From assembly GCA_029834535.1 (NCBI GenBank), contig JAQMWT010000159.1:1-64000 (forward strand): DNA of 64,000 bases, in the 5' to 3' direction. Of the stretch, positions 43,961 to 55,190 are shown one piece after another (the first letter of the stretch is position 1; each line of letters starts with the position of its first letter). The notes beneath the pieces were generated by a model that saw nothing but the letters and a program-made list of their open reading frames with translations, had not been told where the DNA came from and did not search any database. The position numbers were made by a program, and so were the translations under genes. Origin of the DNA: Chrysophaeum taylorii. Lineage: Eukaryota > Sar > Pelagophyceae > Pelagomonadales > Pelagomonadaceae.

Positions 43961-44534
43961 ATCTCCGACAGCATATAGGGCACCTCGGACGATGTCATGA
44001 AGCACAGCGAGCTTGCGGTCGCACGGTGTTTATCTGGCCTCGAGTCGACCCCTCGATACATGCAGTCGCTCGTGTGCCTTCTCTGACTGCACCGGAGCCT
44101 CCTGTCTCTACACAATGTCAATCACCAATTGGACACCATCTCACGCCAATAGCAGGGTCGCTCTGCCCGCCGCGTCGGCAGTCTCGTTGGCCTGCCGGCG
44201 AGGACGACGACCTCCCCACTGCCGGCCTGTCGATTTCGGCTGCGTCACCTCCCCTCCGCGTGACGTGGTTTTCAAGACCACCAAGAACAAAATAAAGGAC
44301 AAAGGCATGGCAGGCGTCCTCCTAGGAAACATCTCCAACATTCAATTTTGGGCTTGTCGTCACCAACGGATCGGAGCGTCGTCGCGATAGGGTCTTTGAT
44401 TTATAGCCAAGTGCTTAGTGGGAGGTGATTATTAGGGTCGCTCGATTTGAAGGGAGCACGTTCAAAATTTCAAATACATCACAACACCACCCAAACTCAG
44501 CTTTAAGTGTTTGAACGTCAACACCAAGCACACG

Positions 44535-45113
44535 ATGTCGGCCTACTCGCAGACGATGAACGTCGACGATGTGCCCACCACGGTCGCACGCGTCTTCGCG
44601 ATGACCGCGCTTTGCGCCTTGAACGGCATGGCGGAGCTCGCTGCATCGGGAATGGCAAGCAAGGCGGCCCCGTTGATGATGCCAAGGAGTCGTCTGGACG
44701 ATGACGACAACGGCGCCGACCGCGCCTACCACGAGGCTGATGCCCAAGGCGAGCTCGACGAGCCCGCCGCCCTCCTCGACCTCGGTCGCTCGGCCCAAGG
44801 CCCTGGCGACTTCACGTCCAGCGTCAAGACCCGAGGCTCAAACAGAGAGTTCTGCCTGCCAGCTCGCGTCGAGTGCGAGAGCGACGCCCGAGAGGCGGCC
44901 GACGAGGACAACAACACCGCAGTATCGCCGGTCGCGCGCCACTCTCCGAGCGCGCTGAGCACCAAAATCAAGGGCGACTTCTTTATCGCCTACACGAGGA
45001 GAGGAGTCAGACAATTGCGAAATCGCCACGCCCACCCGGCGTTTAGCTTTGCCCTCTCCTTTGATTGTGCTGATGACGACGACGTCGACTCGCATTCACC
45101 AAGTGCAAAGTGA
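44535..45113 (+). CDS. Array gene copy 1, unknown 192-aa protein
   Basis: Starts at ATG in a CACGATGTCG context (the frame opens eight codons earlier at TTG). The product begins MSAYSQTMNVDDVPTTVARV, has an Ala/Met-rich hydrophobic stretch at about 14-49, then an acidic middle (LDDDDNGAD; GELDEPAALLDLG), and ends in a part with GDFFIAYTRRGVRQLRNRH and an acidic DCADDDDVDSH tail. Codon third positions are strongly G/C throughout, supporting coding. No family recognised; the hydrophobic start could be an amphipathic or membrane-contacting helix. Preceded by an A/C-rich leader (ACATCACAACACCACCC). Confidence 0.6.
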   Translation: MSAYSQTMNVDDVPTTVARVFAMTALCALNGMAELAASGMASKAAPLMMPRSRLDDDDNGADRAYHEADAQGELDEPAALLDLGRSAQGPGDFTSSVKTRGSNREFCLPARVECESDAREAADEDNNTAVSPVARHSPSALSTKIKGDFFIAYTRRGVRQLRNRHAHPAFSFALSFDCADDDDVDSHSPSAK

Positions 45114-45907
45114 TCGGATCGAGTCGAAAACAAGTTGTGTGCGAGATCTTGTGGTCATAATAATAGAGGCGACCGAGCCGGTACTATATTAAGCGATCAC
45201 CCCGCTTCTAGCATTGTAGTTGTAGGTGTCCTCCGAGCACCAGGAGCGGGACTCGAGGTCGCTTCATATTAGAGGCACACACTGGTGTGATCTGAGGTTG
45301 TCTGCTCGCACCACGGGTATGGCGCCATCCGGCCTCCGACAGCATATAGGGCACCTCGGACGATGTCATGAAGCACAGCGAGCTTGCGGTCGCACGGTGT
45401 TTATCTGGCCTCGAGTTGGCCCCTCGATACATGCAGTCGCTCGTGTGCCTTCTCTGACTGCACCGGAGCCTCCTGTCTCTACACAATGTCAATCACCAAT
45501 TGGACACCATCTCACGCCAATAGCAGGGTCGCTCTGCCCGCCGCGTCGGCAGTCTCGTTGGCCTGCCGGCGAGGACGACGACCTCCCCACTGCCGGCCTG
45601 TCGATTTCGGCTGCGTCACCTCCCCTCCGCGTGACGTGGTTTTCAAGACCACCAAGGACAAAATAAAAGACAAAGGCATGGCAGGCGTCCTCCTAGGAAA
45701 CATCTCCACCATTCGATTTTGGGCTTGTCGTCACCAACGGATCGGAGCGTCGTCGCGATAGGGTCTTTGATTTATAGCCAAGTGCTTAAAGTGGGAGGTG
45801 ATTATTAGGGTCGCTCGATTTGAAGGGAGCACGTTCAAAATTTCAAATACATCACAACACCACCCAAACTCAGCTTTAAGTGTTTGAACGTCAACACCAA
45901 GCACACG

Positions 45908-46486
45908 ATGTCGGCCTACTCGCAGACGATGAACGTCGACGATGTGCCCACCACGGTCGCACGCGTCTTCGCGATGACCGCGCTTTGCGCCTTGAACGGC
46001 ATGGCGGAGCTCGCTGCATCGGGAATGGCAAGCAAGGCGGCCCCGTTGATGATGCCAAGGAGTCGTCTGGACGATGACGACAACGGCGCCGACCGCGCCT
46101 ACCACGAGGCTGATGCCCAAGGCGAGCTCGACGAGCCCGCCGCCCTCCTCGACCTCGGTCGCTCGGCCCAAGGCCCTGGCGACTTCGCGTCCAGCGTCAA
46201 GACCCGAGGCTCAAACAGAGAGTTCTGCCTGCCAGCTCGCGTCGAGTGCGAGAGCGACGCCCGAGAGGCGGCCGACGAGGACAACAACACCGCAGTATCG
46301 CCGGTCGCGCGCCACTCTCCGAGCGCGCTGAGCACCAAAATCAAGGGCGACTTCTTTATCGCCTACACGAGGAGAGGAGTCAGACAATTGCGAAATCGCC
46401 ACGCCCACCCGGCGTTTAGCTTTGCCCTCTCCTTTGATTGTGCTGATGACGACGATCTCGACTCGCATTCACCAAGTGCAACGTGA
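45908..46486 (+). CDS. Array gene copy 2
   Basis: Same 192-residue product as copy 1 except for a few substitutions (Thr to Ala near 94; Val to Leu near 184; last residue Thr instead of Lys). Confidence 0.6.
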   Translation: MSAYSQTMNVDDVPTTVARVFAMTALCALNGMAELAASGMASKAAPLMMPRSRLDDDDNGADRAYHEADAQGELDEPAALLDLGRSAQGPGDFASSVKTRGSNREFCLPARVECESDAREAADEDNNTAVSPVARHSPSALSTKIKGDFFIAYTRRGVRQLRNRHAHPAFSFALSFDCADDDDLDSHSPSAT

Positions 46487-47280
46487 TCGGATCGAGTCGA
46501 AAACAAGTTGTGTGCGAGATCTTGTGGTCATAATAATAGAGGCGACCGAGCCGGTACTATATTAAGCGATGACTCCGCTTCTAGCAGTGTAGTTGTAGGT
46601 GTCCTCCGAGCACCAGGAGCGGAACTCGAGGTCGCTTCTTATTAGAGGCACACACTGCTGTGATCTGAGGTTGTCTGCTCGCACCACGGGTATGGCGCCA
46701 GCCGGCCTCCGACAGCATATAGGGCACCTCGGACGATGTCATGAAGCACAGCGAGCTTGCGGTCGCACGGTGTTTATCTGGCCTCGAGTTGACCCCTCGA
46801 TTCATGCAGTCGCTCGTGTGCCTTTTCTGACTGCACCGGAGCCTCCTGTCTCTACACAATGTCAATCACCAAATGGACACCATCTCACGCCAATAGCAGG
46901 GTCGCTCTGCCCGCCGCGTCGGCAGTCTCGTTGGCCTGCCGGCGAGGACGACGACCCCCCCACTGCCGGCCTGTCGATTTCGGCTGCGTCACCTCCCCTC
47001 CGCGTGACGTGGTTTTCAAGACCACCAAGAACAAAATAAAGGACAAAGGCATGGCAGGCGTCCTCCTAGGCAACATCTCCACCATTCGATTTTGGGCTTG
47101 TCGTCACTAACGGATCGGAGCGTCGTCGCGATAGGGTCTTTGATTTATAGCCAAGTGCTTAGAGTGGGAGGTGATTATTAGGGTCGCTCGATTTGAAGGG
47201 AGCACGTTCAAAATTTCAAATACATCACAACACCACCCAAACTCAGCTTTAAGTGTTTGAACGTCAACACCAAGCACACG

Positions 47281-47862
47281 ATGTCGGCCTACTCGCAGAC
47301 GATGAACGTCGACGATGTGCCCACCACGGTCGCACGCGTCTTCGCGATGACCGCGCTTTGCGCCTTGAACGGCATGGCGGAGCTCGCTGCATCGGGAATG
47401 GCAAGCAAGGCGGCCCCGTTGATGATGCCAAGGAGTCGTCTGGACGATGACGACAACGGCGCCGACCGCGCCTACCACGAGGCTGATGCCCAAGGCGAGC
47501 TCGACGAGCCCGCCGCCCTCCTCGACCTCGGTCGCTCGGCCCAAGGCCCTGGCGACTTCGCGTCCAGCGTCAAGACCCGAGGCTCAAACAGAGAGTTCTG
47601 CCTGCCAGCTCGCGTCGAGTGCGAGAGCGACGCCCCCCAAGAGGCGGCCGACGAGGACAACAACACCGCAGTATCGCCGGTCGCGCGCCACTCTCCGAGC
47701 GCGCTGAGCACCAAAATCAAGGGCGACTTCTTTATCGCCTACACGAGGAGAGGAGTCAGACAATTGCGAAATCGCCACGCCCACCCGGCGTTTAGCTTTG
47801 CCCTCTCCTTTGATTGTGCTGATGACGACGACGTCGACTCGCACTCACCAAGTGCAAAGTGA
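47281..47862 (+). CDS. Array gene copy 3
   Basis: 193 residues; one extra codon where SDAREAAD becomes SDAPQEAAD. The indel is a multiple of three and keeps the frame. Confidence 0.6.
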   Translation: MSAYSQTMNVDDVPTTVARVFAMTALCALNGMAELAASGMASKAAPLMMPRSRLDDDDNGADRAYHEADAQGELDEPAALLDLGRSAQGPGDFASSVKTRGSNREFCLPARVECESDAPQEAADEDNNTAVSPVARHSPSALSTKIKGDFFIAYTRRGVRQLRNRHAHPAFSFALSFDCADDDDVDSHSPSAK

Positions 47863-48665
47863 TCGGATCGAGTCGAAAACAAGTTGTGTGCGTGATCTTG
47901 TGGTCATAATAATAGAGGCGACAGAGCCGGTACTATATTAAGCGATGACTCCGCTTCTAGCAGTGTAGTTGTAGGTGTCCTCCGAGCACCAGGAGCGGGA
48001 CTCGAGGTCGCTTCTTATTAGAGGCACACACTGCTGTGATCTGAGGTTGTCTGCTCGCACCACGGGTATGACGCCAGCCGGCCTCCGACAGCATATACGG
48101 CACCTCGGACGATGTCATGAAGCACAGCGGGCTTGCGGTCGCACGGTGTTTATCTGGCCTCGAGTCGACCCCTCGATACATGCAGTCGCTCGTGTGCCTT
48201 TTCTGACTGCACCGGAGCCTCCTGTCTCTACACAATGTCAATCACCAATTGGACACCATCTCACGCCAATAGCAGGGTCGCTCTGCCCGCCGCGTCGGCA
48301 GCGTCGGCAGTCTCGTTGGCCTGCCGGCGAGGACGAAGACCCCCCCACTGCCGGCCTGTCGATTTCGGCTGCGTCACCTCCCCTCCGCGTGACGTGGTTT
48401 TCAAGACCACCAAGGACAAAATAAAAGACAAAGGCATGGCAGGCGTCCTCCTAGGAAACATCTCCACCATTCGATTTTGGGCTTGTCTTCACTAACGGAT
48501 CGGAGCGTCGTCGCGATAGGGTCTTTGATTTATAGCCAAGTGCTTAAAGTGGGAGGTGATTATTAGGGTCGCTCGATTTGAAGGGAGCACGTTCAAAATT
48601 TCAAATACATCACAACACCACCCAAACTCAGCTTTAAGTGTTTGAACGTCAACACCAAGCACACG

Positions 48666-49181
48666 ATGTCGGCCTACTCGCAGACGATGAACGTCGACGA
48701 TGTGCCCACCACGGTCGCACGCGTCTTCGCGATGACCGCGCTTTGCGCCTTGAACGGCATGGCGGAGCTCGCTGCATCGGGAATGGCAAGCAAGGCGGCC
48801 CCGTTGATGATGCCAAGGAGTCGTCTGGACGATGACGACAACGGCGCCGACCGCGCCTACCACGAGGCTGATGCCCAAGGCGAGCTCGACGAGCCCGCCG
48901 CCCTCCTCGACCTCGGTCGCTCGGCCCAAGGCCCTGGCGACTTCGCGTCCAGCGTCAAGACCCGAGGCTCAAACAGAGAGTTCTGCCTGCCAGCTCGCGT
49001 CGAGTGCGAGAGCGACGCCCCCCCAAGAGGCGGCCGACGAGGACAACAACACCGCAGTATCGCCGGTCGCGCGCCACTCTCCGAGCGCGCTGAGCACCAA
49101 AATCAAGGGCGACTTCTTTATCGCCTACACGAGGAGAGGAGTCAGACAATTGCGAAATCGCCACGCCCACCCGGCGTTTAG
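48666..49181 (+). pseudogene. Array gene copy 4, frameshifted
   Basis: Identical to copy 3 up to ECESDAP, then an extra C in a homopolymer run (49,018-49,024) shifts the frame; the last ~50 residues are replaced by an Arg-rich tail (GGRRGQQHRSIAGRAPLSER). The downstream sequence that encodes the normal C-terminus is intact, so this is a single recent change. Confidence 0.65.
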
Positions 49182-50046
49182 CTTTGCCCTCTCCTTTGAT
49201 TGTGCTGATGACGACGACGTCGACTCGCACTCACCAAGTGCAAAGTGATCGGATCGAGTCGAAAACAAGTTGTGTGCGTGATCTTGTGGTCATAATAATA
49301 GAGGCGACAGAGCCGGTACTATATTAAGCGATGACTCCGCTTCTAGCAGTGTAGTTGTAGGTGTCCTCCGAGCACCAGGAGCGGGACTCGAGGTCGCTTC
49401 TTATTAGAGGCACACACTGCTGTGATCTGAGGTTGTCTGCTCGCACCACGGGTATGACGCCAGCCGGCCTCCGACAGCATATACGGCACCTCGGACGATG
49501 TCATGAAGCACAGCGGGCTTGCGGTCGCACGGTGTTTATCTGGCCTCGAGTCGACCCCTCGATACATGCAGTCGCTCGTGTGCCTTTTCTGACTGCACCG
49601 GAGCCTCCTGTCTCTACACAATGTCAATCACCAAATGGACACCATCTCACGCCAATAGCAGGGTCGCTCTGCCCGCCGCGTCGGCAGTCTCGTTGGCCTG
49701 CCGGCGAGGACGACGACCCCCCCCACTGCCGGCCTGTCGATTTCGGCTGCGTCACCTCCCCTCCGCGTGACGTGGTTTTCAAGACCACCAAGGACAAAAT
49801 AAAAGACAAAGGCATGGCAGGCGTCCTCCTAGGAAACATCTCCACCATTCGATTTTGGGCTTGTCTTCACTAACGGATCGGAGCGTCGTCGCGATAGGGT
49901 CTGCCTTGGATTTATAGCCAAGTGCTTAAAGTGGGAGGTGATTATTAGGGTCGCTCGAGTTGAAGGGAGCACGTTCAAAATTTCAATACATCACAACACC
50001 ACCCAAACTCAGCTTTAAGTGTTTGAACGTCAACACCAAGCACACG

Positions 50047-50628
50047 ATGTCGGCCTACTCGCAGACGATGAACGTCGACGATGTGCCCACCACGGTCGCA
50101 CGCGTCTTCGCGATGACCGCGCTTTGCGCCTTGAACGGCATGGCGGAGCTCGCTGCATCGGGAATGGCAAGCAAGGCGGCCCCGTTGATGATGCCAAGGA
50201 GTCGTCTGGACGATGACGACAACGGCGCCGACCGCGCCTACCACGAGGCTGATGCCCAAGGCGAGCTCGACGAGCCCGCCGCCCTCCTCGACCTCGGTCG
50301 CTCGGCCCAAGGCCCTGGCGACTTCGCGTCCAGCGTCAAGACCCGAGGCTCAAACAGAGAGTTCTGCCTGCCAGCTCGCGTCGAGTGCGAGAGCGACGCC
50401 CCCCAAGAGGCGGCCGACGAGGACAACAACACCGCAGTATCGCCGGTCGCGCGCCACTCTCCGAGCGCGCTGAGCACCAAAATCAAGGGCGACTTCTTTA
50501 TCGCCTACACGAGGAGAGGAGTCAGACAATTGCGAAATCGCCACGCCCACCCGGCGTTTAGCTTTGCCCTCTCCTTTGATTGTGCTGATGACGACGACGT
50601 CGACTCGCACTCACCAAGTGCAAAGTGA
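50047..50628 (+). CDS. Array gene copy 5
   Basis: 193 residues, same as copy 3. The upstream leader lost one A (TTTCAATACATC), which opens the frame 21 codons further upstream (to 49,960) but leaves the ATG context unchanged. Confidence 0.6.
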   Translation: MSAYSQTMNVDDVPTTVARVFAMTALCALNGMAELAASGMASKAAPLMMPRSRLDDDDNGADRAYHEADAQGELDEPAALLDLGRSAQGPGDFASSVKTRGSNREFCLPARVECESDAPQEAADEDNNTAVSPVARHSPSALSTKIKGDFFIAYTRRGVRQLRNRHAHPAFSFALSFDCADDDDVDSHSPSAK

Positions 50629-51423
50629 TCGGATCGAGTCGAAAACAAGTTGTGTGCGTGATCTTGTGGTCATAATAATAGAGGCGACCGAGCCGGTACT
50701 ATATTAAGCGATCCCCCCGCTTCTAGCATTGTAGTTGTAGGTGTCCTCCGAGCACCAGGAGCGGCACTCGAGGTCGCTTCATATTTGATGCACACACTGG
50801 TGTGATCTGAGGTTGTCTGCTCGCACCACGGGTATGACGCCATCCGGCCTCCGACAGCATATAGGGCACCTCGGACGATGTCATGAAGCACAGCGAGCTT
50901 GCGGTCGCACGGTGTTTATCTGGCCTCGAGTCGACCCCTCGATACATGCAGTCGCTCGTGTGCCTTCTCTGACTGCACCGGAGCCTCCTGTCTCTACACA
51001 ATGTCAATCACCAAATGGATACCATCTCACGCCAATAGCAGGGTCGCTCTGCCCGCCGCGTCGGCAGTCTCGTTGGCCTGCCGGCGAAGACGACGACCCC
51101 CCCCACTGCCGGCCTGTCGATTTCGGCTGCGTCACCTCCCCTCCGCGTGACGTGGTTTTCAAGACCACCAAGAACAAAATAATGGACAAAGGCATGGCAG
51201 GCGTCCTCCTAGGAAACATCTCCACCATTCGATTTTGGGCTTGTCTTCACTAACGGATCGGAGCGTCGTCGCGATAGGGTCTTTGATTTATAGCCAAGTG
51301 CTTAAAGTGGGAGGTGATTATTAGGGTCGCTCGATTTGAAGGGAGCACGTTCAAAATTTCAAATACATCACAACACCACCCAAACTCAGCTTTAAGTGTT
51401 TGAACGTCAACACCAAGCACACG

Positions 51424-51999
51424 ATGTCGGCCTACTCGCAGACGATGAACGTCGACGATGTGCCCACCACGGTCGCGCGCGTCTTCGCGATGACCGCGCT
51501 TTGCGCCTTGAACGGCATGGCGGAGCTCGCTGCATCGGGAATGGCAAGCAAGGCGGCCACTTTGATGCCAAGGAGTCGTCTGGACGATGACGACGGCGGC
51601 GCCGACCGCGCCTACCACGAGGCTGATGCCCAAGGCGAGCTCGACGAGCCCGCCGCCCTCCTCGACCTCGGTCGCTCGGCCCAAGGCCCTGGCGACTTCG
51701 CGTCCAGCGTCAAGACCCAAGGCTCAAACAGAGAGTTCTGCCTGCCAGCTCGCGTCGAGTGCGAGAGCGACGCCCAAGAGGCGGCCGACGAGGACAACAA
51801 CACCGCGGTATCGCCGGTCGCGCGCCACTCTCCGAGCGCGCTGAGCACCAAAATCAAGGGCGACTTCTTTATCGCCTACACGAGGAGAGGAGTCAGACAA
51901 TTGCGAAATCGCCACGCCCACCCGGCGTTTAGCTTTGCCCTCTCCTTTGATTGTGCTGATGACGACGATCTCGACTCGCATTCACCAAGTGCAAAGTGA
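51424..51999 (+). CDS. Array gene copy 6, most diverged
   Basis: 191 residues. Differs by an in-frame loss of one codon (APLMMP to ATLMP), Asn to Gly near 58, Arg to Gln near 98 and several silent changes. Again the only indel is a multiple of three. Confidence 0.6.
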   Translation: MSAYSQTMNVDDVPTTVARVFAMTALCALNGMAELAASGMASKAATLMPRSRLDDDDGGADRAYHEADAQGELDEPAALLDLGRSAQGPGDFASSVKTQGSNREFCLPARVECESDAQEAADEDNNTAVSPVARHSPSALSTKIKGDFFIAYTRRGVRQLRNRHAHPAFSFALSFDCADDDDLDSHSPSAK

Positions 52000-52682
52000 T
52001 CGGATCGAGTCGAAAACAAGTTGTGTGCGAGATCTAGTGGTCATAATAACAGATGCGACCGCGCAAATGCCCCCAGGCCGATACTATATTAAGCGATCAC
52101 CCCACTTCTAGCTTTGTAGTTGTGGGTGTCCTCCGAGCACCAGGAGCGGGACTCGAGGTCGCTTTTTATTAGAGGCACGCACTGGTGTGATCTGAGGTTG
52201 TCTGCTCGCACCACGGGTATGGCGCCAGCCGAACTCCGACAGCACAGGGCACCTCGGACGATGTCATGAAGCACAGCGAGCTTGCGGTCGCACGGTGTTT
52301 ATCTGGCCTCGAGTCGACCCCTCGATACATGCAGTCGCTCGTGTGTCTTCTCTGCCTACACCGGAGCCTCCTGTCTCTACACAAAGCCAATCGCCAAATG
52401 GAGACCATTTCACGCCAATAGCAGGGTCGCTCTTCCCGCCGCGTCGGCAGTCTCGTTGGATTGCCGGCGAGGACGACGACACCCCCACTGCCGGGCTTTC
52501 GGCTGTGTCACCTACCCTCCACTACACCATTCGATTTTGGGCGTGTCGTCACCACCAGATCGGAACGTCGTCGCGATAGGGTCTTTAAATTTTGCGATTG
52601 GTGTCATTTGGTTATCCGAAAAACATGATTTGGTCACATCTTCCCCCTGAAACACCGAAACCAAGGCGGCTCACGTTTAGCG

Positions 52683-53345
52683 AGTGGGGGATCGCTGGCG
52701 CCGTGGTCTGGGCGCGCTGTGCCCTCACCGCCCTCAGCGATGTCGCCGCCTCGTGCAGCCCCACCCAGGCCGCCCGCGCCCAGCAGGACGTCATACTTCG
52801 TCGCGCATACGTCCGTCGACAGTGTTGAGGCTCCCGAGACGCACCCCCCCCCGCTCGTTGCAGTCGACCTCAAAACCCTTTAGGCTTCGTCGCACATTCG
52901 TCCTCTCTTCGCCCGCCCCGCGGCTCGGCGATGACCCCGACTAGTCCCGGCCTTTCAGGCAGCCCCCACGTCGGTAACCCCTATCACCTGAGCCGTATAC
53001 CCAAGTCTGCCGGCCAGGCTTACTCCTCATGTCCTCTCACTGCGCACCAAAACCCTCGAGCCCCCGCACGCACCCTCCGAGCAGTCGACCCTCAAAAACG
53101 CTCGAGGCTGCCAAACAGAACGCACCAAAACCCTCAAGCCCTCACAAGCAACCCCCCCCCTCTTAGCAGTCGAGCTTTAAAAGCCCTTGAGGCACACGCA
53201 GCACCCCCCCACCCCCCCGCTCTTAGCAGGCGACCTTTAAAAACCCTGAAGCACCCACGCGCAGCCTTCATGCCCCCACACAACGCACCCGAAACCCTCA
53301 AGCACCCACACGCCCCCCCCCCTCTTAGCCGTCGACCTCTAAAAC
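52683..53345 (+). repeat. LINE family E remnant followed by a degenerate array of its 3' termini
   Basis: 52,683-52,828 reads EWGIAGAVVWARCALTALSD and aligns with the C-terminal part of family E. A GGCTCGGCGATGACCCCGAC piece follows at 52,922. Then TTAGCAGTCGACCTTTAAAA-like words recur near 52,860, 53,078, 53,165, 53,224 and 53,326, separated by Pro-codon-rich AACCCTCAAGCACCC filler and poly-C. Confidence 0.65.
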
Positions 53346-53889
53346 CCTTGAGGCTGGTGCCTGTGGCGAGTGCGAGGCCTACACAGTACATGGTTGCGCG
53401 AGATCGACCCCCCTTCCCCCGCTTCTTCTTCGAGTGCGTCGCCTTGGCCTCGTGCGCCGGCCCCTACTCCTCCTCCAAGGCCTCCTCGTCGCCGTGGTCT
53501 TCGCCATCTTCGGGCGCGGTGGCCGCAATAGCTCCTTCGCCAGGAGGTCAAGGGCGACTACAAGCGCGTTTGAGCATGAAGCCGGTTTCCCCCCGCAACT
53601 GCAGATCGACCGCCCCACCAACGCCGGCCCGGCTCCCATGCTCGGGAGACGTCTTAGAGACTGAAAATTTGATGTCACCTGGGCGGAGTCCTTTGTCGCA
53701 GTGGTAGAAGTGCGTGTCCTCTGTACGTCCTGTCTCCTTCGACGCAGGGACAGCACTTGACAGTATCAGGTGACGGGCTTCTTGAGCGTGTACGCAGTGT
53801 GTTAGCGATATAGAGAGAGGGGGGGGTGGGGGGTCATGGCGAAAATGAATTTTTCTACCTCTAGGTCTGAAATTAGTTAGTTAGTCACC
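53346..53889. other. Unassigned region
   Basis: A 125-codon minus-strand frame (53,756-53,379) is basic and low-complexity; plus-strand frames are no better. A poly-G tract (53,820-53,830) and AATTAGTTAGTTAG (53,872-53,885) are present. Part near 53,600-53,660 (CCGGCCCGGCTCCCATGCTC) resembles the TTAG-tailed element. Confidence 0.35.
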
Positions 53890-55190
53890 AACGCCGCCGC
53901 TAGACCACTTTCGAGTACGCATTCAACGGCGTCGATCGGTACCTGGAGGCCTGGCAAATGTCCCGATTAGCGAGTTTTAGGCAGCGCACTGGGTTTCGGG
54001 GGCAAGACCATCGAGTTTCGCGGGTCTCTTGGTGCCGATCGATAGCCCTTAGTCGACTTTTTTGGGGGCTTGCTTCGTCAGAACACGTTGGATGACGAGC
54101 TTCAGTTGCGGGAAGCTTTTTCGTCCAATTTGGGCGCACACACTCAAAAAGAGGATGCGACGGACCGACTTTCATTTGCCACCAGAAGTGGAGAAGCGTT
54201 GCGGCGTGTCTGACGCATGACGCGCCGTCCGAGCGCGCCGGACGATGCATCCACGCAGCCTGGTGGCTTTTGTCATCATGACTGCAGTCGGAGGTGAAGA
54301 GACACCAGAACCGTGCTCTTCTGGCCTCCAAAGGCACGGGAGGACTCTTTTGACCCACTCCTGCAGGGCGTGCGGCAGTACTCCAAGTTGCACAAGCACG
54401 CGGAGAAGTACTTCGTGTGCTTTGACTACCTCGAGCGAGGGCTAGAGCGAGGAAGGACCGAGATCGTCGAGGTGGGTGTCTACGACACTGTCGCAGAAGC
54501 CGTCCTGCTCGTCAACAAGCGTCGCCTCGCGCGCGAGCTCAAGCCCAACGCTGCCGGTCGCAAGAAGAAAACGAAAGAGGCCAAGGCGGACCCCGTTGCC
54601 GGTTCGCCAGTGAAGAAGGCGCGCGCGGCCTCGGCGGTTTCACTCGGAGCTCCCACTGGGTCTCGCCGCAGCTCTCGTAGCTCGCAGTTCGCTCGACCGC
54701 ACCAGTCCAAGCAGAATCACGACGGATCCTGGCGAACTGCACCGACTTCAAGGATGAAAAGAACCTCCTCCAACAGCTCTTCGAGAACTGCAGCCACCTC
54801 CATCTCTGATCCCCAAAGTTCCATCCCGAGCTCACTGGCGACGGCGTCAGTACGGGCGTGGCAAGTCCACGCAGTACTACCGTCGCCACAACGACGGCAC
54901 TGCGGCGCAGATGACTGCCAACCAACTCACCCTCATCTTCGAGTCCATTAGCGCTGCCATCCTGCCCGTCGCTCGCCTCGTGCGCTACTCGTGGAAGGCG
55001 CGCGAGTACAAGCTCGCGTACGCGAGCGAAAACCAAGGTGGCGCCGAAATGGACAACACCGCCATCGAGGCCGCCAGGCAAACCCAGAAACTCCGCCGGG
55101 AACACCACACGCATCGCTCTTTCCTGCAAAGTGAGCTTACTCGCCTCAACGAGGCGGGAACACGAGCACGACTTTAACAGCATCTGCCGC
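53890..55190 (+). pseudogene. DDE-type transposase-like remnant
   Basis: Plus-strand pieces in several frames: FNGVDRYLEAWQMSRL-like start (about 53.92 kb), SKLHKHAEKYFVCFDYLERG (54,380-54,440), DEKNLLQQLFENCSHLHL (about 54,755-54,810), SPKFHPELTGDGV, YYRRHNDGTAAQMTANQLTL (about 54,880-54,930) and VRYSWKAREYKLAYASENQG. The order 'lower helix, FHPEL, RRHND, RKAREYKLAY' resembles the end of Tc1/IS630-related DDE transposases (LNPIE..W region then helices), but the catalytic residues are not secured. At least three frameshifts. Assignment tentative. Confidence 0.4.

Larger units (their letters stand above)
43963..52582 (+). repeat. Tandem array: six full ~1.38-kb units plus one partial
   Basis: Units begin CTCCGACAGCATATAGGGCA-like at 43,963, 45,334, 46,707, 48,083, 49,469, 50,849 and 52,234. 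Full unit lengths are 1,371, 1,373, 1,376, 1,386, 1,380 and 1,385 bp, and the copies are nearly identical by eye. The seventh is cut to about 350 bp and lacks about 90 internal bases. Each full unit carries one ~192-codon plus-strand ORF with GC-rich third positions, a TATATTAAG word (for example 45,185), and a 5' leader-like stretch. High similarity implies recent amplification or ongoing homogenisation. Confidence 0.97.

Noticed and set aside
45319-45666. Second plus-strand gene in each array unit (about 115 codons)
   Set aside because: Its frame is shifted in copies 5 and 6 by a homopolymer change and its third positions lack the GC bias of the main ORF.
43963-52582. Ribosomal or snRNA tandem repeat
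   Set aside because: No rRNA, 5S or snRNA sequence is recognisable and each unit has a GC3-rich protein frame.
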